From the NCBI RefSeq assembly GCF_009827445.1, contig NZ_WTYI01000001.1:1392381-1456380 (forward strand): DNA of 64,000 nt, read 5' to 3'. Under the pieces are notes generated by a model, which was not told where the DNA came from, did no database searches, and saw only the letters and a program-made list of their open reading frames with translations. Each line of letters opens with the position of its first letter. Within the stretch, counting starts at the first letter, position 1. The stretch is from Qipengyuania aquimaris (GTDB lineage: Bacteria; Pseudomonadota; Alphaproteobacteria; Sphingomonadales; Sphingomonadaceae). The translations under genes and the position numbers were made by a program. This document shows positions 10,910 to 19,593 of this stretch, piece by piece.

Positions 10910-12052
10910 ATGTACAGTCAGGAAGACCTGAATTCCGCAGTGGCTTCGGGCGCCATCAGCCAGGAGGCCGTCGACGCTCTACGCGCGCACGTCGCCTCGA
11001 CGCGTGATGCGGTGCCTGCCGATGCGGAACATTTCCGTCTCATCACCGGGTTCAACGATATTTTCGTGACCATCGGTGTGATCATCATGCTGGTTGCCAT
11101 GGGCGCCATCGGCCAGGCGATTGCCGGCGCGATCTGGCCAGTCCCGGCATGGCCAGAGATGGGCAGCGATCCCGACTGGTGGGAAAACAACCGCAGCGCC
11201 ATGGCTATTGCCCGCGGCATGGGCCTAAGCTTCGCCGCACTTGGCGTTGCCGTCACCGCGTGGCTCCTCGCCGAATTCTTCACCCTCAAACGCCGCATGG
11301 CGCTGCCTAGCATCATCCTGTTGCTGGCATTCGTCGGTGGTGTATTTCTTTCCCAGCTCGGCGGCATCATGGCCTATATGGAAAGCGGGACAGAGCGCAG
11401 CGAAACCATCGGTTTCCTGTGGGCCAGCCTTGCCCTCCTGATCACCGCGGGCTTCGCCTGGATGCACTGGAAACGCTTCATGGTCCCGATCACCATCGCG
11501 GCAGGCACCGCTGCGATCGCGGGAACGGCGATAGCGCTTATAATTGCGATTATCGGCCCCGATACGGCCAACATCGAGAATGTTCTGCTGTCGCTCGTGT
11601 TCGTCGCAGGACTGGTTGTCTTCGGCTTTGCCATGCGCTGGGATATAAGCGATCCCAAGCGCGAGACTCGCCGTAGCGATGTCGCTTTCTGGCTTCACCT
11701 GCTGGCTGCGCCGATGATCGCCCATCCGGTTTTCGCTCTCATCGGCGTGACCGATGGCGACAATATCGGGGCTCTGGCAGCCGTGCTGGTTCTGGCGGTC
11801 TATATCGTCTTCGGACTCGTGGCGCTGGCCATCGACCGGCGTGCGCTGCTCGTCTCGGCGCTGGCCTATGTGCTGATCGCGCTGACCTTCCTGTTCCGCG
11901 AATTCGGAGCGGTGGAGCTGAATTTCGCGCTTACCGCATTGGTGATCGGTTCGGCCCTGCTGACGCTCAGCGCTCTGTGGACGCCGATCCGCCGCGCAGT
12001 GGTTCAGGGGTTGCCGAGCGACCTCAAGACCAAACTACCTGCTACGGCCTGA
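10910..12052 (+). CDS. Polytopic membrane protein with DUF2157-like N-terminus
   Basis: A 380-residue inner-membrane protein with about ten hydrophobic segments. The cytoplasmic N-terminal stretch (MYSQEDLNSAVASGAISQEA) resembles the short helical 'gain-of-stage' segment before the first membrane span in DUF2157 proteins. The start is ATG 10910 after GGGGAGA; an upstream in-frame codon at 10886 lacks this support. Function is unknown. It is monocistronic, flanked by terminators on both sides. The fold and segment count are read from hydrophobicity only, and DUF2157 membership is tentative. Confidence 0.85.
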   Translation: MYSQEDLNSAVASGAISQEAVDALRAHVASTRDAVPADAEHFRLITGFNDIFVTIGVIIMLVAMGAIGQAIAGAIWPVPAWPEMGSDPDWWENNRSAMAIARGMGLSFAALGVAVTAWLLAEFFTLKRRMALPSIILLLAFVGGVFLSQLGGIMAYMESGTERSETIGFLWASLALLITAGFAWMHWKRFMVPITIAAGTAAIAGTAIALIIAIIGPDTANIENVLLSLVFVAGLVVFGFAMRWDISDPKRETRRSDVAFWLHLLAAPMIAHPVFALIGVTDGDNIGALAAVLVLAVYIVFGLVALAIDRRALLVSALAYVLIALTFLFREFGAVELNFALTALVIGSALLTLSALWTPIRRAVVQGLPSDLKTKLPATA

Positions 12053-12075
12053 GGTCCATACCTGCTCACAAGGGG

Positions 12076-12105
12076 AAAGGTCCGCACTTCGGTGCGGGCC
12101 TTTTT
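12076..12105. terminator. Terminator with UUCG tetraloop between convergent genes
   Basis: A 12-bp stem (12076-12087 with 12092-12103, one mismatch or wobble position) is capped by TTCG, a very stable tetraloop, and followed by a T tract. It serves the membrane-protein gene (+); the A residues at its left flank could also help stop minus-strand transcripts from 12113. Confidence 0.9.
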
Positions 12106-12112
12106 CGTATGC

Positions 12113-12463
12113 TTAGTCGTCGATTGCCTTGAGGAGGCGGCGTTCGATCGGGGCCATGACGCCGGGCAATTCGTGCCCGCGCTTCAAGACCTGGCCGTGT
12201 TCTCCGAAGAGGGTCCACATGCCCTGCTTGCCGCGCAGCGAGGGGCGTTTCTCAACCCGGGCCTGGGGACGTTCCGCAGCGCGGCGGAAGGCCGCGAACA
12301 CCGCAACATCGCGCGTGAAGTCCATCGCGTAGTCTCGCCACTCGCCAGCCGCGACCATCCGTCCGTAGAGATCGAGGATGCGGGTCAGTTCTTCGCGGGA
12401 GAACCCGACCTGCAACGGTTTGCGACCGGGAAAGGCGACGATCTTGTCACCGGCGAAATTCAT
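12113..12463 (-). CDS. DUF2794 family protein
   Basis: A 116-residue cytoplasmic protein matching the alphaproteobacterial DUF2794 family: N-terminal VGFSREELTRILDLYGRMVAAGEWRDYA (key residues R..L..IL..YG..VA.GEWRDYA), then a FRRAAERP segment and a C-terminal GQVLKRGHELPGV. ATG 12463 overlaps the cysE stop by one base (TGATG), indicating translational coupling to cysE; a TTG one codon upstream is also possible. No biochemical role is known for the family. Confidence 0.88.
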   Translation of the reverse strand: MNFAGDKIVAFPGRKPLQVGFSREELTRILDLYGRMVAAGEWRDYAMDFTRDVAVFAAFRRAAERPQARVEKRPSLRGKQGMWTLFGEHGQVLKRGHELPGVMAPIERRLLKAIDD

Positions 12464-13152
12464 CAATCGTCGGTCCCGCTACGCTGATCCGGTTCCCGCT
12501 CCGCCCTAAGCGCCGCGATTTCATCCTTCAGCGACTTGAGCTCTGCCTCCAGCTTCTCGATGCAGTCGCGGCTCGGCTCGCAAGGATCGTCGCAAGGCGT
12601 GCCGTAGGGGATGAATTCCTTGATCCAGTCCTCTGCCGGGACCAGCGTACTGCGCGCTTTCAGTCCGACCATGGTCGCGCCTTCCGGCACATCGTCGGTG
12701 ACAACCGCGTTCGCGCCGATACGCGCGCGATTACCGACCGTGATCGGCCCGATTACCTGAGCACCGGACCCGATGATCACATTGTCGGCGATCGTGGGGT
12801 GCCGCTTGCCGCCCTTGCCATTGGTGGGGTTAGTGCCGCCCAGCGTCACGCACTGGTACATCGTGACATTGTCGCCGATCTCCGCCGTTTCGCCGATCAC
12901 GGAAAAACCGTGGTCGATGAAGAAATTGCGGCCGATCTTGGCGCCGGGATGGATATCGATGCCGGTGACCATCCGGCTCCAGTGGTTGATGAGGCGCGCC
13001 AGGAAGAAGAGTTGCGCTTCGAACAGCCAGTGCGCGATCCGGTGATAGGCCATGGCCCAGACGCCCGGATACAACAGCACTTCCCACCGGCTGCGCGGTG
13101 CAGGATCGCGTGCTTTCACGCTGTCGAGGTAGGCTATCAGCCGTTCCAGCAT
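12463..13152 (-). CDS. cysE: Serine O-acetyltransferase
   Basis: Makes O-acetylserine, the precursor of cysteine. The 229-residue product has an N-terminal helical part (residues 1-60) and a left-handed beta-helix of hexapeptide repeats, including DIHPGAKIGRNFFIDHG and the loop LGGTNPTNGKGGKRHP, diagnostic of SAT. After the catalytic domain there is a roughly 60-residue tail with Cys residues (GTPCDDPCEPSRDC) and a short predicted coiled coil (EKLEAELKSLKDEIAALRAE), longer than in E. coli CysE and perhaps affecting oligomerisation or complex formation with cysteine synthase. It is coupled to the DUF2794 gene. Confidence 0.95.
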   Translation of the reverse strand: MLERLIAYLDSVKARDPAPRSRWEVLLYPGVWAMAYHRIAHWLFEAQLFFLARLINHWSRMVTGIDIHPGAKIGRNFFIDHGFSVIGETAEIGDNVTMYQCVTLGGTNPTNGKGGKRHPTIADNVIIGSGAQVIGPITVGNRARIGANAVVTDDVPEGATMVGLKARSTLVPAEDWIKEFIPYGTPCDDPCEPSRDCIEKLEAELKSLKDEIAALRAEREPDQRSGTDD

Positions 13153-13179
13153 CGGGGTAATTCTCCCACCAAGGGCAAT

Positions 13180-13797
13180 TTAAAGCAAGCGGCCCTGTTC
13201 AGGGCCTTCGACAGCCTCGAGCGCGTCACGCCATATCGACATGGTGGCTGGGGCCATGCGTTCAAGGCTGAGGCGGTCGATCTCGGCAACGATCCGCTCG
13301 ATCGCGGCATAGGAACGCTCCATCCGCGGGATCAAATATGCAGGCGCTCCTTCGCCGAGCGCCAGCCCCCTTTGCGCCGCGTGGCTGAGCATGAGCTCTG
13401 CCGCCATGTCATCGTCTGGCGGGCCGATCTCCAGCTGCAAAGCCGCGCCCATGCGGCTGCGCAGGTCGGGCAATGCGATGTCCCAACCGCCTTCGCTCAC
13501 GGTCATCAGCAACGGGTAACCGTCTTCCTGCGCCCGGTTCCAGGCATGGAATATCTCGGTCTCGTCGCGCGTATCGGCATCGTCGATGGCCCCGCCATCC
13601 GTGTGCGAGGCGAACCATTTCGCAATGAGCGATTTGCCGGAGCGTGCTGGCCCGGCGAGAATCGCAGTGCGAAACGGCCAGGTTTCGGCAGCGGCGAGCG
13701 CGTCGGCAACCGCCCGGTTGCTCGAACCGATCACGATCCGCTCGGGCTCACCCGATGCAGCTTGCGTGAGCGGGAGGGCGATCTGGGATTGCGACAT
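13180..13797 (-). CDS. hdaA: DnaA regulatory inactivator HdaA
   Basis: An AAA+ protein related to DnaA that, with the DNA-loaded sliding clamp, stimulates hydrolysis of DnaA-ATP and prevents re-initiation. The 205-residue product starts with a clamp-binding pentapeptide-like motif, QIALPL at residues 5-10, followed by a P-loop region around residues 48-56 (AGPARSGKS) and the AAA+ lid. The DnaA DNA-binding domain IV is absent, as expected for Hda-type proteins. It is next to a DUF2066-like gene and divergent purM-purN, the same gene neighbourhood as hda in pseudomonads. Confidence 0.92.
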   Translation of the reverse strand: MSQSQIALPLTQAASGEPERIVIGSSNRAVADALAAAETWPFRTAILAGPARSGKSLIAKWFASHTDGGAIDDADTRDETEIFHAWNRAQEDGYPLLMTVSEGGWDIALPDLRSRMGAALQLEIGPPDDDMAAELMLSHAAQRGLALGEGAPAYLIPRMERSYAAIERIVAEIDRLSLERMAPATMSIWRDALEAVEGPEQGRLL

Positions 13798-13812
13798 TGC
13801 CGAACCCGGTCC

Positions 13813-15084
13813 TCAACGGCTGATAAGCAGCGCGTTGTCCCCCCGGCGAACATTGAAACCGCGCTGGCGCAGAGCATCGGCAAGCTGAGTGATGGAACCA
13901 GCATAGCTCACGGTGAGGACGGTGGTGCCGCCGATTGCGGTGCTGCGCACACCGATCGCGCGCACACCCTGCCCGCCGCGAATACCAGCCATTGCATCGT
14001 CGAACGACGGCGCGTCGGGCGTAGTGACCTGGACCGTGTAGAGTGCCACCGAACCTTCCGGTGGAGGCCGGTCGATCGGCGCGGCAGTGATGGTACCGTC
14101 GCTCTCGGATGTCGGCATCGCCGCACGCTCCGCAGCAGCGGCGTCCTGTGCCTTGAGCCTGCGGCCAAGTTCGACCAAGCGCGCAATCGCCGGATCGAGA
14201 TCGCCCATGCGAACATTGAGGGTCGGATCCGGGCGGAGCGTCCCATCGCCCAGGGCCTCGGTGAAGATAGCATCGAAACGCTGCACTGCCTGACCCAGCA
14301 TTTCGGGCAATTTCTCGGGATTTTCTGCCGTCAGCGTGAATGACCCGAGGTACTGGCTATCAGGTCCGTGGCGCGCGGTGAAACGCCCCTCGACCGGCCC
14401 ACCAGGGAAGGTGTAGTGCAGCTCCGCAATCGGGATCAGGACGTCCGCGGCACCGAAATCGTCGAGGATATCGCGCCACCAGACGCGGCTGCGCCTGCCG
14501 GTCTGCCCATAGGTCAGGAGCAGCGAGTCGCCACCTGCTCCGCTGGGCCTGACGTAATTGATTTGGCTGGCCCCGGCCTGGTAGCTCGCCCAGGCGCGTT
14601 GCCAGGGATTGCGTTGTTCGTAGACCAGCGCAGTGCCGCCGGACATCGTTACGGGAAGCAACAGCATCGGCGCGCTACGGCGTGAACGACCCTCGGCGCC
14701 GAGATACCTGGCCGCACGGGCCCGGTCGAACACTACGCCAAGCGTCGCGACATACCTCTTTGGCCCCAAACGCTCACGCTCGATCACGATGGCGGAAACC
14801 ATGCTCTCGATCTGCGAATCGGGCAGGCTGGGTCCGTCGATCTTTTCCCAGGCCTTTACCTGAGCTTCGCGCCATGCCTCTTCGCGCGCTTCAAGGCCGG
14901 AATCGGCCTTCACGTCCACTTCGATGCCCGACACCTCGATGTCCGTGGACGAGGCGATGGGCGCGATCCCGCGTTCCCCGCCCACCTGCGCGTAGGCGAG
15001 CCATCCAGCTCCGCCGGTCATGGCTATGCCGGCTGCGATGATCGCGAGGCGCTTCGAGCGGGGAAGGGAAAAATGATGCCGCAT
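13813..15084 (-). CDS. Exported DUF2066-like protein
   Basis: A 423-residue protein with a basic N-terminus and one hydrophobic segment ([21 protein letters not shown]), so a signal anchor or cleaved signal peptide. The next ~100 residues (alternating [18 protein letters not shown] and [10 protein letters not shown]) and the [10 protein letters not shown] strand match the pattern of DUF2066 proteins. The C-terminus has two repeats resembling beta-alpha-beta units. ATG 15084 is chosen because longer reading would overlap purM. The location between hdaA and purM is the same as for DUF2066 in gammaproteobacteria. Function is unknown; the family call rests on pattern plus synteny. Confidence 0.78.
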   Translation of the reverse strand: MRHHFSLPRSKRLAIIAAGIAMTGGAGWLAYAQVGGERGIAPIASSTDIEVSGIEVDVKADSGLEAREEAWREAQVKAWEKIDGPSLPDSQIESMVSAIVIERERLGPKRYVATLGVVFDRARAARYLGAEGRSRRSAPMLLLPVTMSGGTALVYEQRNPWQRAWASYQAGASQINYVRPSGAGGDSLLLTYGQTGRRSRVWWRDILDDFGAADVLIPIAELHYTFPGGPVEGRFTARHGPDSQYLGSFTLTAENPEKLPEMLGQAVQRFDAIFTEALGDGTLRPDPTLNVRMGDLDPAIARLVELGRRLKAQDAAAAERAAMPTSESDGTITAAPIDRPPPEGSVALYTVQVTTPDAPSFDDAMAGIRGGQGVRAIGVRSTAIGGTTVLTVSYAGSITQLADALRQRGFNVRRGDNALLISR

Positions 15085-15153
15085 GGGGAAAACAGCGGGC
15101 CTTTTGCCCAATCGCTTCTGGAAATCCAAGCGCGAATGCGCGAGGGGCAACAT

Positions 15154-16251
15154 ATGAGCAGCGACAACCAGTCCTACACCTACGAACAGGCGGGTGTTTC
15201 GATCGATGCGGGCAACGCCCTCGTCAAGGCGATCGGCCCCCTGGTGAAAGCCACCATGCGCCCCGGAGCGGACGGAGAGATCGGCGGCTTCGGCGGTTTC
15301 TTCGATCCCAAGGCGGCCGGGTACAAGGATCCCCTGCTGGTGGCGGGCAATGACGGCGTCGGGACCAAGCTAAAACTGGCGATCGACACCGACCGGCACG
15401 ACACCGTCGGGATCGACCTGGTGGCGATGTGCGTGAACGACCTCATCGTGCAGGGTGCGGAACCGCTCTTCTTCCTCGACTATTTCGCCACCGGCAAGCT
15501 GGACAACGGCGTCGCCGAACGCGTCATCGCGGGGATCGCTGACGGCTGCAAACAGGCAGGTTGCGCCCTCATCGGGGGCGAGACTGCCGAAATGCCCGGC
15601 ATGTACGCCAGCGGCGATTACGACCTTGCAGGGTTCTGCGTCGGCGCGGTCGAACGCGGCGAACAGCTGACGGGCGAGCGGGTGGCCCCGGGTCACGTGC
15701 TCTTGGGCCTCGCCAGTTCGGGCGTCCACTCCAACGGCTTTTCACTCGTGCGCCGGCTGGCCGAAGACAAGGGCTGGAAGCTCGACCGCCCTGCCTTGTT
15801 CGACGAGGACCGGCTGCTGATCGAGACCTTGCTCGAACCGACCCGGATTTACGTCAAATCGCTCCTGCCCGTGGTGCGGGACGGGTTGGTCGATGCGCTG
15901 GCCCACATCACCGGGGGCGGATTGCTGGAGAATATCCCGCGCGTCCTGCCGCAAGGTGCCCATGCTGAGGTCGAAGCAGACGGCTGGGACCAGCCGGGCC
16001 TGATGGCGTTCCTGCAGGCGCAGGGTAATATCGAACCGGGCGAAATGGCGCGCACCTTCAATTGCGGCGTGGGTATGGTCCTCGCGGTCGATCCGGCAAA
16101 TGCGGAGATCGTGCGCACCCGCCTCGAAGATGCGGGCGAAACCGTGCTCGCTGTCGGCCGTATCGTCGAAGGCGAGAAAGGCTGCACGGTTCGCAGTTCT
16201 GCCGGGACATGGTCCGCCAAGGCGGACTGGGAGGCGGTCCACCTTGGCTGA
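15154..16251 (+). CDS. purM: Phosphoribosylformylglycinamidine cyclo-ligase (AIR synthetase)
   Basis: ATP-dependent cyclisation of FGAM to AIR, the fifth step of purine synthesis, in the cytoplasm. The 365-residue product has the family signatures [32 protein letters not shown] and [14 protein letters not shown] 15154 follows GAGGGG; the 27 upstream in-frame codons overlap the divergent DUF2066-like gene and are rejected. The stop overlaps the TTG start of purN by 8 bp. Confidence 0.97.
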   Translation: MSSDNQSYTYEQAGVSIDAGNALVKAIGPLVKATMRPGADGEIGGFGGFFDPKAAGYKDPLLVAGNDGVGTKLKLAIDTDRHDTVGIDLVAMCVNDLIVQGAEPLFFLDYFATGKLDNGVAERVIAGIADGCKQAGCALIGGETAEMPGMYASGDYDLAGFCVGAVERGEQLTGERVAPGHVLLGLASSGVHSNGFSLVRRLAEDKGWKLDRPALFDEDRLLIETLLEPTRIYVKSLLPVVRDGLVDALAHITGGGLLENIPRVLPQGAHAEVEADGWDQPGLMAFLQAQGNIEPGEMARTFNCGVGMVLAVDPANAEIVRTRLEDAGETVLAVGRIVEGEKGCTVRSSAGTWSAKADWEAVHLG

Positions 16252-17209
16252 GAGGGCGAAGGTCGCGATCTTCATATCCGGGCGCGGCAGCAATATGGCC
16301 GCGCTGCTCTACGCCAGCCTGATCGACGATTGCCCGTATGAGGTATGCCTTGTCGCGGCGAACGATCCGGAAGCGGAGGGGCTTTCCATAGCTGCGGCTG
16401 AAGGTGTTCCGACCTACACCCTGTCCCACAAGGGCTTGGCGCGCGCAGATCATGACGCGGCCATGGAAAAGGCCGCCCGCGATGCGGGCGCGCAATATAT
16501 CGTGCTGGCCGGCTACATGCGCATCCTGACCGAAGGCTTCGTCGCGAATTGGCAAGGAAGGATGCTCAATATCCACCCGTCGCTGCTGCCGAAATATACT
16601 GGCCTCGATACCCATGCGCGCGCGATCGAAGCGGGGGACAGCCATGGCGGCGTGTCTGTTCATCTTGTGACCGAGGAGCTCGATGCGGGCGAAGTCCTGG
16701 GCCAGGTGGCAGTCGCGATCCGTGACGGAGAGACTTCCGACACGCTTGCAGAACGCGTGCGCTATGCCGAACACCAGCTCTACCCGCAGGTCCTGGCCCG
16801 ATATGTGGCGCGTGAAAGCGATCCCCAGTTCCTGCTTCAGCGTGTGCGCGACCTCGCGCTTGCCCTGCCCCTGACGCACGAGCGCGAGAGCCACGGCTCA
16901 CCGGGCTGGCGCGCAGGCAGTGAAAAGTCGGGTAAATATTTCGCCTATTTCAACGACCAGCACCACGGTTCCGAACATATCGCCCTGCTTGTTAAGACCG
17001 GCAGCCTGGACGAGTTGCTCAACCTCGTTGAAACGCAGCCCGACACCTATTTCAAACCGGCCTATTACGGGGCGAGCGGCTGGGTCGGGCTGATCCTCAA
17101 CCGCCCTGACTGCGATTGGGACCACGTTGGCGAATGGCTGGAGCGCAGCTGGCGCGCCGTCGCACCGAAATCGGTCACGAAATTGCTCGATGCGGCAGAG
17201 GATTTCTGA
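16244..17209 (+). CDS. purN: GAR transformylase PurN fused to a C-terminal YjbR/MmcQ-like domain
   Basis: Residues 1-190 are PurN, transferring formyl from 10-formyl-THF to GAR: GRGSN at 13-17, LNIHPSLLP with Asn109 and His111, and Asp147 in DAGEVLGQ, so catalytic residues are complete. Residues about 196-316 form a second domain of the YjbR/MmcQ (DUF419) type: [25 protein letters not shown], then [10 protein letters not shown] and [12 protein letters not shown]. The fold is CyaY-like and its function in bacteria is unsettled. The start is TTG 16244, with GGGAGG just upstream inside purM; no ATG or GTG lies near the N-terminus. Total 321 residues versus about 210 for PurN alone. No stop or frameshift separates the domains. 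Confidence 0.93.
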   Translation: MAERAKVAIFISGRGSNMAALLYASLIDDCPYEVCLVAANDPEAEGLSIAAAEGVPTYTLSHKGLARADHDAAMEKAARDAGAQYIVLAGYMRILTEGFVANWQGRMLNIHPSLLPKYTGLDTHARAIEAGDSHGGVSVHLVTEELDAGEVLGQVAVAIRDGETSDTLAERVRYAEHQLYPQVLARYVARESDPQFLLQRVRDLALALPLTHERESHGSPGWRAGSEKSGKYFAYFNDQHHGSEHIALLVKTGSLDELLNLVETQPDTYFKPAYYGASGWVGLILNRPDCDWDHVGEWLERSWRAVAPKSVTKLLDAAEDF

Positions 17210-17409
17210 TGCAGCGCCTCACGCCCTATCTGTTCTTCACGCTCGCTGTCGCAGGGCTCGCCTGGGTAGCAATCCGGGGCGATGCCGGTTTTGACGACGA
17301 GGTCGATCCGCTGACCGCAGTGATAGTGGTTGCAGGGGTATTCCTGGCAGCACACGCGTTACGCCATCTGGCAGCGCGGCTGTTCCGCAAGACTAACGGT
17401 AAGGACTAG
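17209..17409 (+). CDS. Small two-span membrane protein coupled to purN
   Basis: A 66-residue protein with two hydrophobic segments (about 7-22 and 38-55) and a basic C-terminus (RKTNGKD). ATG overlaps the purN stop (TGATG), so it is translationally coupled to purN. Its TAG stop is shared, as CTAG, with the stop of the convergent NTF2-like gene. I do not recognise a family. Confidence 0.75.
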   Translation: MQRLTPYLFFTLAVAGLAWVAIRGDAGFDDEVDPLTAVIVVAGVFLAAHALRHLAARLFRKTNGKD

Positions 17410-17828
17410 TCTGCCGTTGCACGGCGCGCTGCGGCAAAGCGCGGCAGGGTCATCTCGTTATTGGTCCGTGTGACTTCTATGCGCCTGATCAACGGACCGT
17501 CGAACAGAAACCTCCACATCGTCGGTGATCGCACATCCGACACTGTATTTTCCAGATGGCCGCGAACGAGCACTTCTTCGCGATTGGGATCGATCGAATC
17601 GAAAATCAGCTTCGGGTCGCCGAGAACTTCGTAGAACTGCTGTATAGAATTCAGAAACTCTTCGGCCCCGCAAACTTCATTGCCGCTCTGGTCGGTCATG
17701 GAGAAGTCAGGGGAAAGCAAATTCTTCACAGCGTTCCAGTCGCGCCGGTTGATGGCGTCGCCGATCGCTGTCACCGCACGCATGTGGCGGCGGCGTTCTC
17801 GCGTAGAAGGGAGAATCGCCAAAAACAT
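17406..17828 (-). CDS. NTF2-like (SnoaL-type) small protein
   Basis: A cytoplasmic alpha+beta protein; the core starts MRAVTAIGDAINRRDWNAV and continues with LLSPDFSMTDQSGN, the usual helix-then-strand opening of the NTF2/SnoaL fold, with later strands around PKLIFDSIDP and LVRGHLEN. Substrate is unknown. The start is uncertain: ATG 17828 is listed (140 residues); ATG 17783 would give just the domain, and a GTG at 17864 lies across a strong hairpin. None has a clear ribosome site. It ends in a CTAG shared with the opposite gene. Confidence 0.75.
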   Translation of the reverse strand: MFLAILPSTRERRRHMRAVTAIGDAINRRDWNAVKNLLSPDFSMTDQSGNEVCGAEEFLNSIQQFYEVLGDPKLIFDSIDPNREEVLVRGHLENTVSDVRSPTMWRFLFDGPLIRRIEVTRTNNEMTLPRFAAARRATAD

Positions 17829-17831
17829 AAT

Positions 17832-17859
17832 GGGCGCGATCTTAACAGAGATCGCGCCC
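17832..17859. repeat. Perfect 10-bp inverted repeat upstream of the NTF2-like gene
   Basis: GGGCGCGATC at 17832-17841 pairs perfectly with 17850-17859 across an 8-base loop. On the minus strand it is followed by ATTATGTTTTT, so it could be a second terminator for ndk or a leader structure at the NTF2-like start. Confidence 0.7.
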
Positions 17860-17876
17860 GTCACCTAATCTGTTAC

Positions 17877-17897
17877 AAAATCAGGCTTTTTCCTGAT
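17877..17897 (-). terminator. Terminator of ndk
   Basis: Read on the minus strand, ATCAGG and CCTGAT form a 6-bp stem with a 6-base loop (17880-17897), followed by TTTT(G). It lies 25 bp after the ndk stop. Confidence 0.75.
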
Positions 17898-17921
17898 AAT
17901 TTATAACAAATGATATGTCGC

Positions 17922-18344
17922 TTAGCCGACGATTTCGTCGTCGTTGAAGAAGAACGCGATTTCCTTGGCAGCGTTTTCATCGCTGTCAGAACCGTGAACC
18001 GAGTTGGCTTCGATCGATTCCGCATAGGTCTTGCGGATGGTGCCTTCGTCGGCATCGGCCGGGTTGGTTGCGCCCATCACGTCGCGGTTGCGCTTCACGG
18101 CGTCTTCGCCTTCGAGCACCTGCACCACAACCGGGCCGGAGATCATGAATTCGACCAGTTCGCCGAAGAAGGGACGTTCGCGGTGGACGTCGTAGAAGCC
18201 TTCGGCCTGTTCGCGGGTCATGTGGATGCGCTTCGAAGCGGCGACGCGAAGGCCGGCTTCTTCAAGCATCTTGGTGACGGCGCCGGTCAGGTTGCGACGC
18301 GTGGCATCGGGCTTGATGATCGAAAAGGTGCGGGTAACCGCCAT
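17922..18344 (-). CDS. ndk: Nucleoside diphosphate kinase
   Basis: Transfers the gamma phosphate between nucleoside tri- and diphosphates through a phosphohistidine. The 140-residue product has the typical start [11 protein letters not shown], the [11 protein letters not shown] segment and the active-site NSVHGSDS with the catalytic His. Length is standard. It is a single gene with its own terminator, 85 bp after the upstream lipoprotein gene. Confidence 0.98.
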   Translation of the reverse strand: MAVTRTFSIIKPDATRRNLTGAVTKMLEEAGLRVAASKRIHMTREQAEGFYDVHRERPFFGELVEFMISGPVVVQVLEGEDAVKRNRDVMGATNPADADEGTIRKTYAESIEANSVHGSDSDENAAKEIAFFFNDDEIVG

Positions 18345-18429
18345 GATATGTGTTCCTTGCGAAGTGTCTTTTATGGGGGAGAATGTTCTCGCGCGCGCCC
18401 CTAGCGCCGCGCGCGCCCGCGAGCAAGCT

Positions 18430-18948
18430 TTAGCCGATTCCCGCGCTTACGGTCAGTTCCGCTTCGCTGCCGTCATCTGACGCGCGGATGGTGGCGGCAA
18501 AGGTCGTGCCGTCATCGAAATTTTCACCCGCGAGCACTAGGGCGCTTTCGCCCGGTATGTCTGAGGTGACGGAAAAGCCCGCTTCGCCCGCGAGTTCACG
18601 GTAGAATTCGGCGAGCGCGTCCCGGTCGAGCTCGCTTGCGAAGACGATAGTCACCAGCCGCCCCTCGCCCTGTTCGACGCGGGTCACGCTTTCGATTGTC
18701 GCACCGGGAGGCAGGACGAAGGGTGCCGGAAGCACCGGGTCGACCGTTCGGCCTGCCGCCAGTGTCGTGCGGGTGCCGTCGCCATCGGTGTGCACCGCGC
18801 GCACTTCGCCCGTTTCAGGATCGACGGTGTAGCTGCCGATCGGCTTGGCATCCTCTTCCGCCACCTCCGCTTCGGAAGGGTCCTGCGTATCGCCGCACCC
18901 GGCCAGGGCCAAGCAAGATGCCATGATGAGTGGAAATGTGCGCCCCAT
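18430..18948 (-). CDS. Lipoprotein of unknown function
   Basis: A 172-residue lipoprotein: signal peptide [18 protein letters not shown], lipobox LAGC with Cys18. An acidic linker follows, then [20 protein letters not shown] and a C-terminal domain (around [23 protein letters not shown]) that looks like a small alpha/beta fold. ATG 18948 is preferred because it produces the lipoprotein signal; the longer frame has no such signal. No family is recognised. It is 40 bp downstream of holC on the same strand. Confidence 0.85.
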   Translation of the reverse strand: MGRTFPLIMASCLALAGCGDTQDPSEAEVAEEDAKPIGSYTVDPETGEVRAVHTDGDGTRTTLAAGRTVDPVLPAPFVLPPGATIESVTRVEQGEGRLVTIVFASELDRDALAEFYRELAGEAGFSVTSDIPGESALVLAGENFDDGTTFAATIRASDDGSEAELTVSAGIG

Positions 18949-18988
18949 GCCCAACCGACGGGCGAAACGGCGAAGGGTTCCAGCCGGT

Positions 18989-19426
18989 CTAGCGCCCTTC
19001 GCGCCAACCGCCTTCGGGGGTCTGCTTGAAGATGCGGTTGTCGATGTCTTCCCGCGGCGCCAATTCGCGCCACAGATTGCGCGCGGCGTCGGTCGCTTCC
19101 TCTCCGAAAAGCAGCATGACCCGCTCCAGTGCGGTTGCTTCCTCGCGCCAGGTGCCATCGGCGAGGACAAGGATCTGCGCCTCATTCACCGGATTGCAGG
19201 TATCGGAGATGGTGATCGGTTGGCGCGCCGCATGCGGACCGTCGGCAGGGCCGTTGGCAAGGAATCCGCTAGCTGCCCAAAGCGCTTCGCCAAGGCGTTC
19301 GCGGAGTCCTTCATCGGCGGCGACGATGGCGAGCCGCATCCCGGCCTGCATTGCCTTGCCCGCCAGCTTGACCACGGTCACATCGACCGGGTCGCGGCTG
19401 AGCTGGTAGAAATCAACGCGCGTCAT
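18989..19426 (-). CDS. holC: DNA polymerase III subunit chi
   Basis: Clamp-loader accessory subunit linking the polymerase to SSB. The 145-residue product has the chi pattern [60 protein letters not shown] and a Trp-rich C-terminus. The start overlaps the stop of the upstream 48-residue gene (ATGA). The order pepA-DUF2256-holC resembles the conserved pepA-holC pairing of other Proteobacteria. Confidence 0.94.
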   Translation of the reverse strand: MTRVDFYQLSRDPVDVTVVKLAGKAMQAGMRLAIVAADEGLRERLGEALWAASGFLANGPADGPHAARQPITISDTCNPVNEAQILVLADGTWREEATALERVMLLFGEEATDAARNLWRELAPREDIDNRIFKQTPEGGWREGR

Positions 19427-19569
19427 GCGGTCCCGCTACCCTTGTTGCGCCTGCACTTCTCGGAACAATAGCGCACATTCTCCCAGTCCCGTTCCCATTT
19501 CTTGCGCCAGGAAAAGGGCAGCCCGCAGGTCTCGCAGACCTTGCTGGGCAAATCCCCTTTCCTGCGCAT
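19423..19569 (-). CDS. DUF2256-type zinc-ribbon micro-protein
   Basis: A 48-residue protein found by translating the pepA-holC gap. Four Cys residues (12, 15, 35 and 39; CETC and CSEKC) fit a zinc ribbon. The sequence [20 protein letters not shown] and the YCSEKCRR end match DUF2256 proteins, which are about 45-60 residues long with the same FxWRKKW motif. The stop overlaps the holC ATG by 4 bases (ATGA), so the two are coupled. It starts 24 bp downstream of the pepA stop. Function is unknown. Confidence 0.88.
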   Translation of the reverse strand: MRRKGDLPSKVCETCGLPFSWRKKWERDWENVRYCSEKCRRNKGSGTA

Positions 19570-19593
19570 CTTGGGAATGACGAAAGCTCCCGC

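Noticed and set aside
12799-14343. Plus-strand reading frame (514 codons) opposite cysE, hdaA and the DUF2066-like gene
   Set aside because: Covers three confidently called minus-strand genes; its composition is typical of antisense of GC-rich coding DNA.
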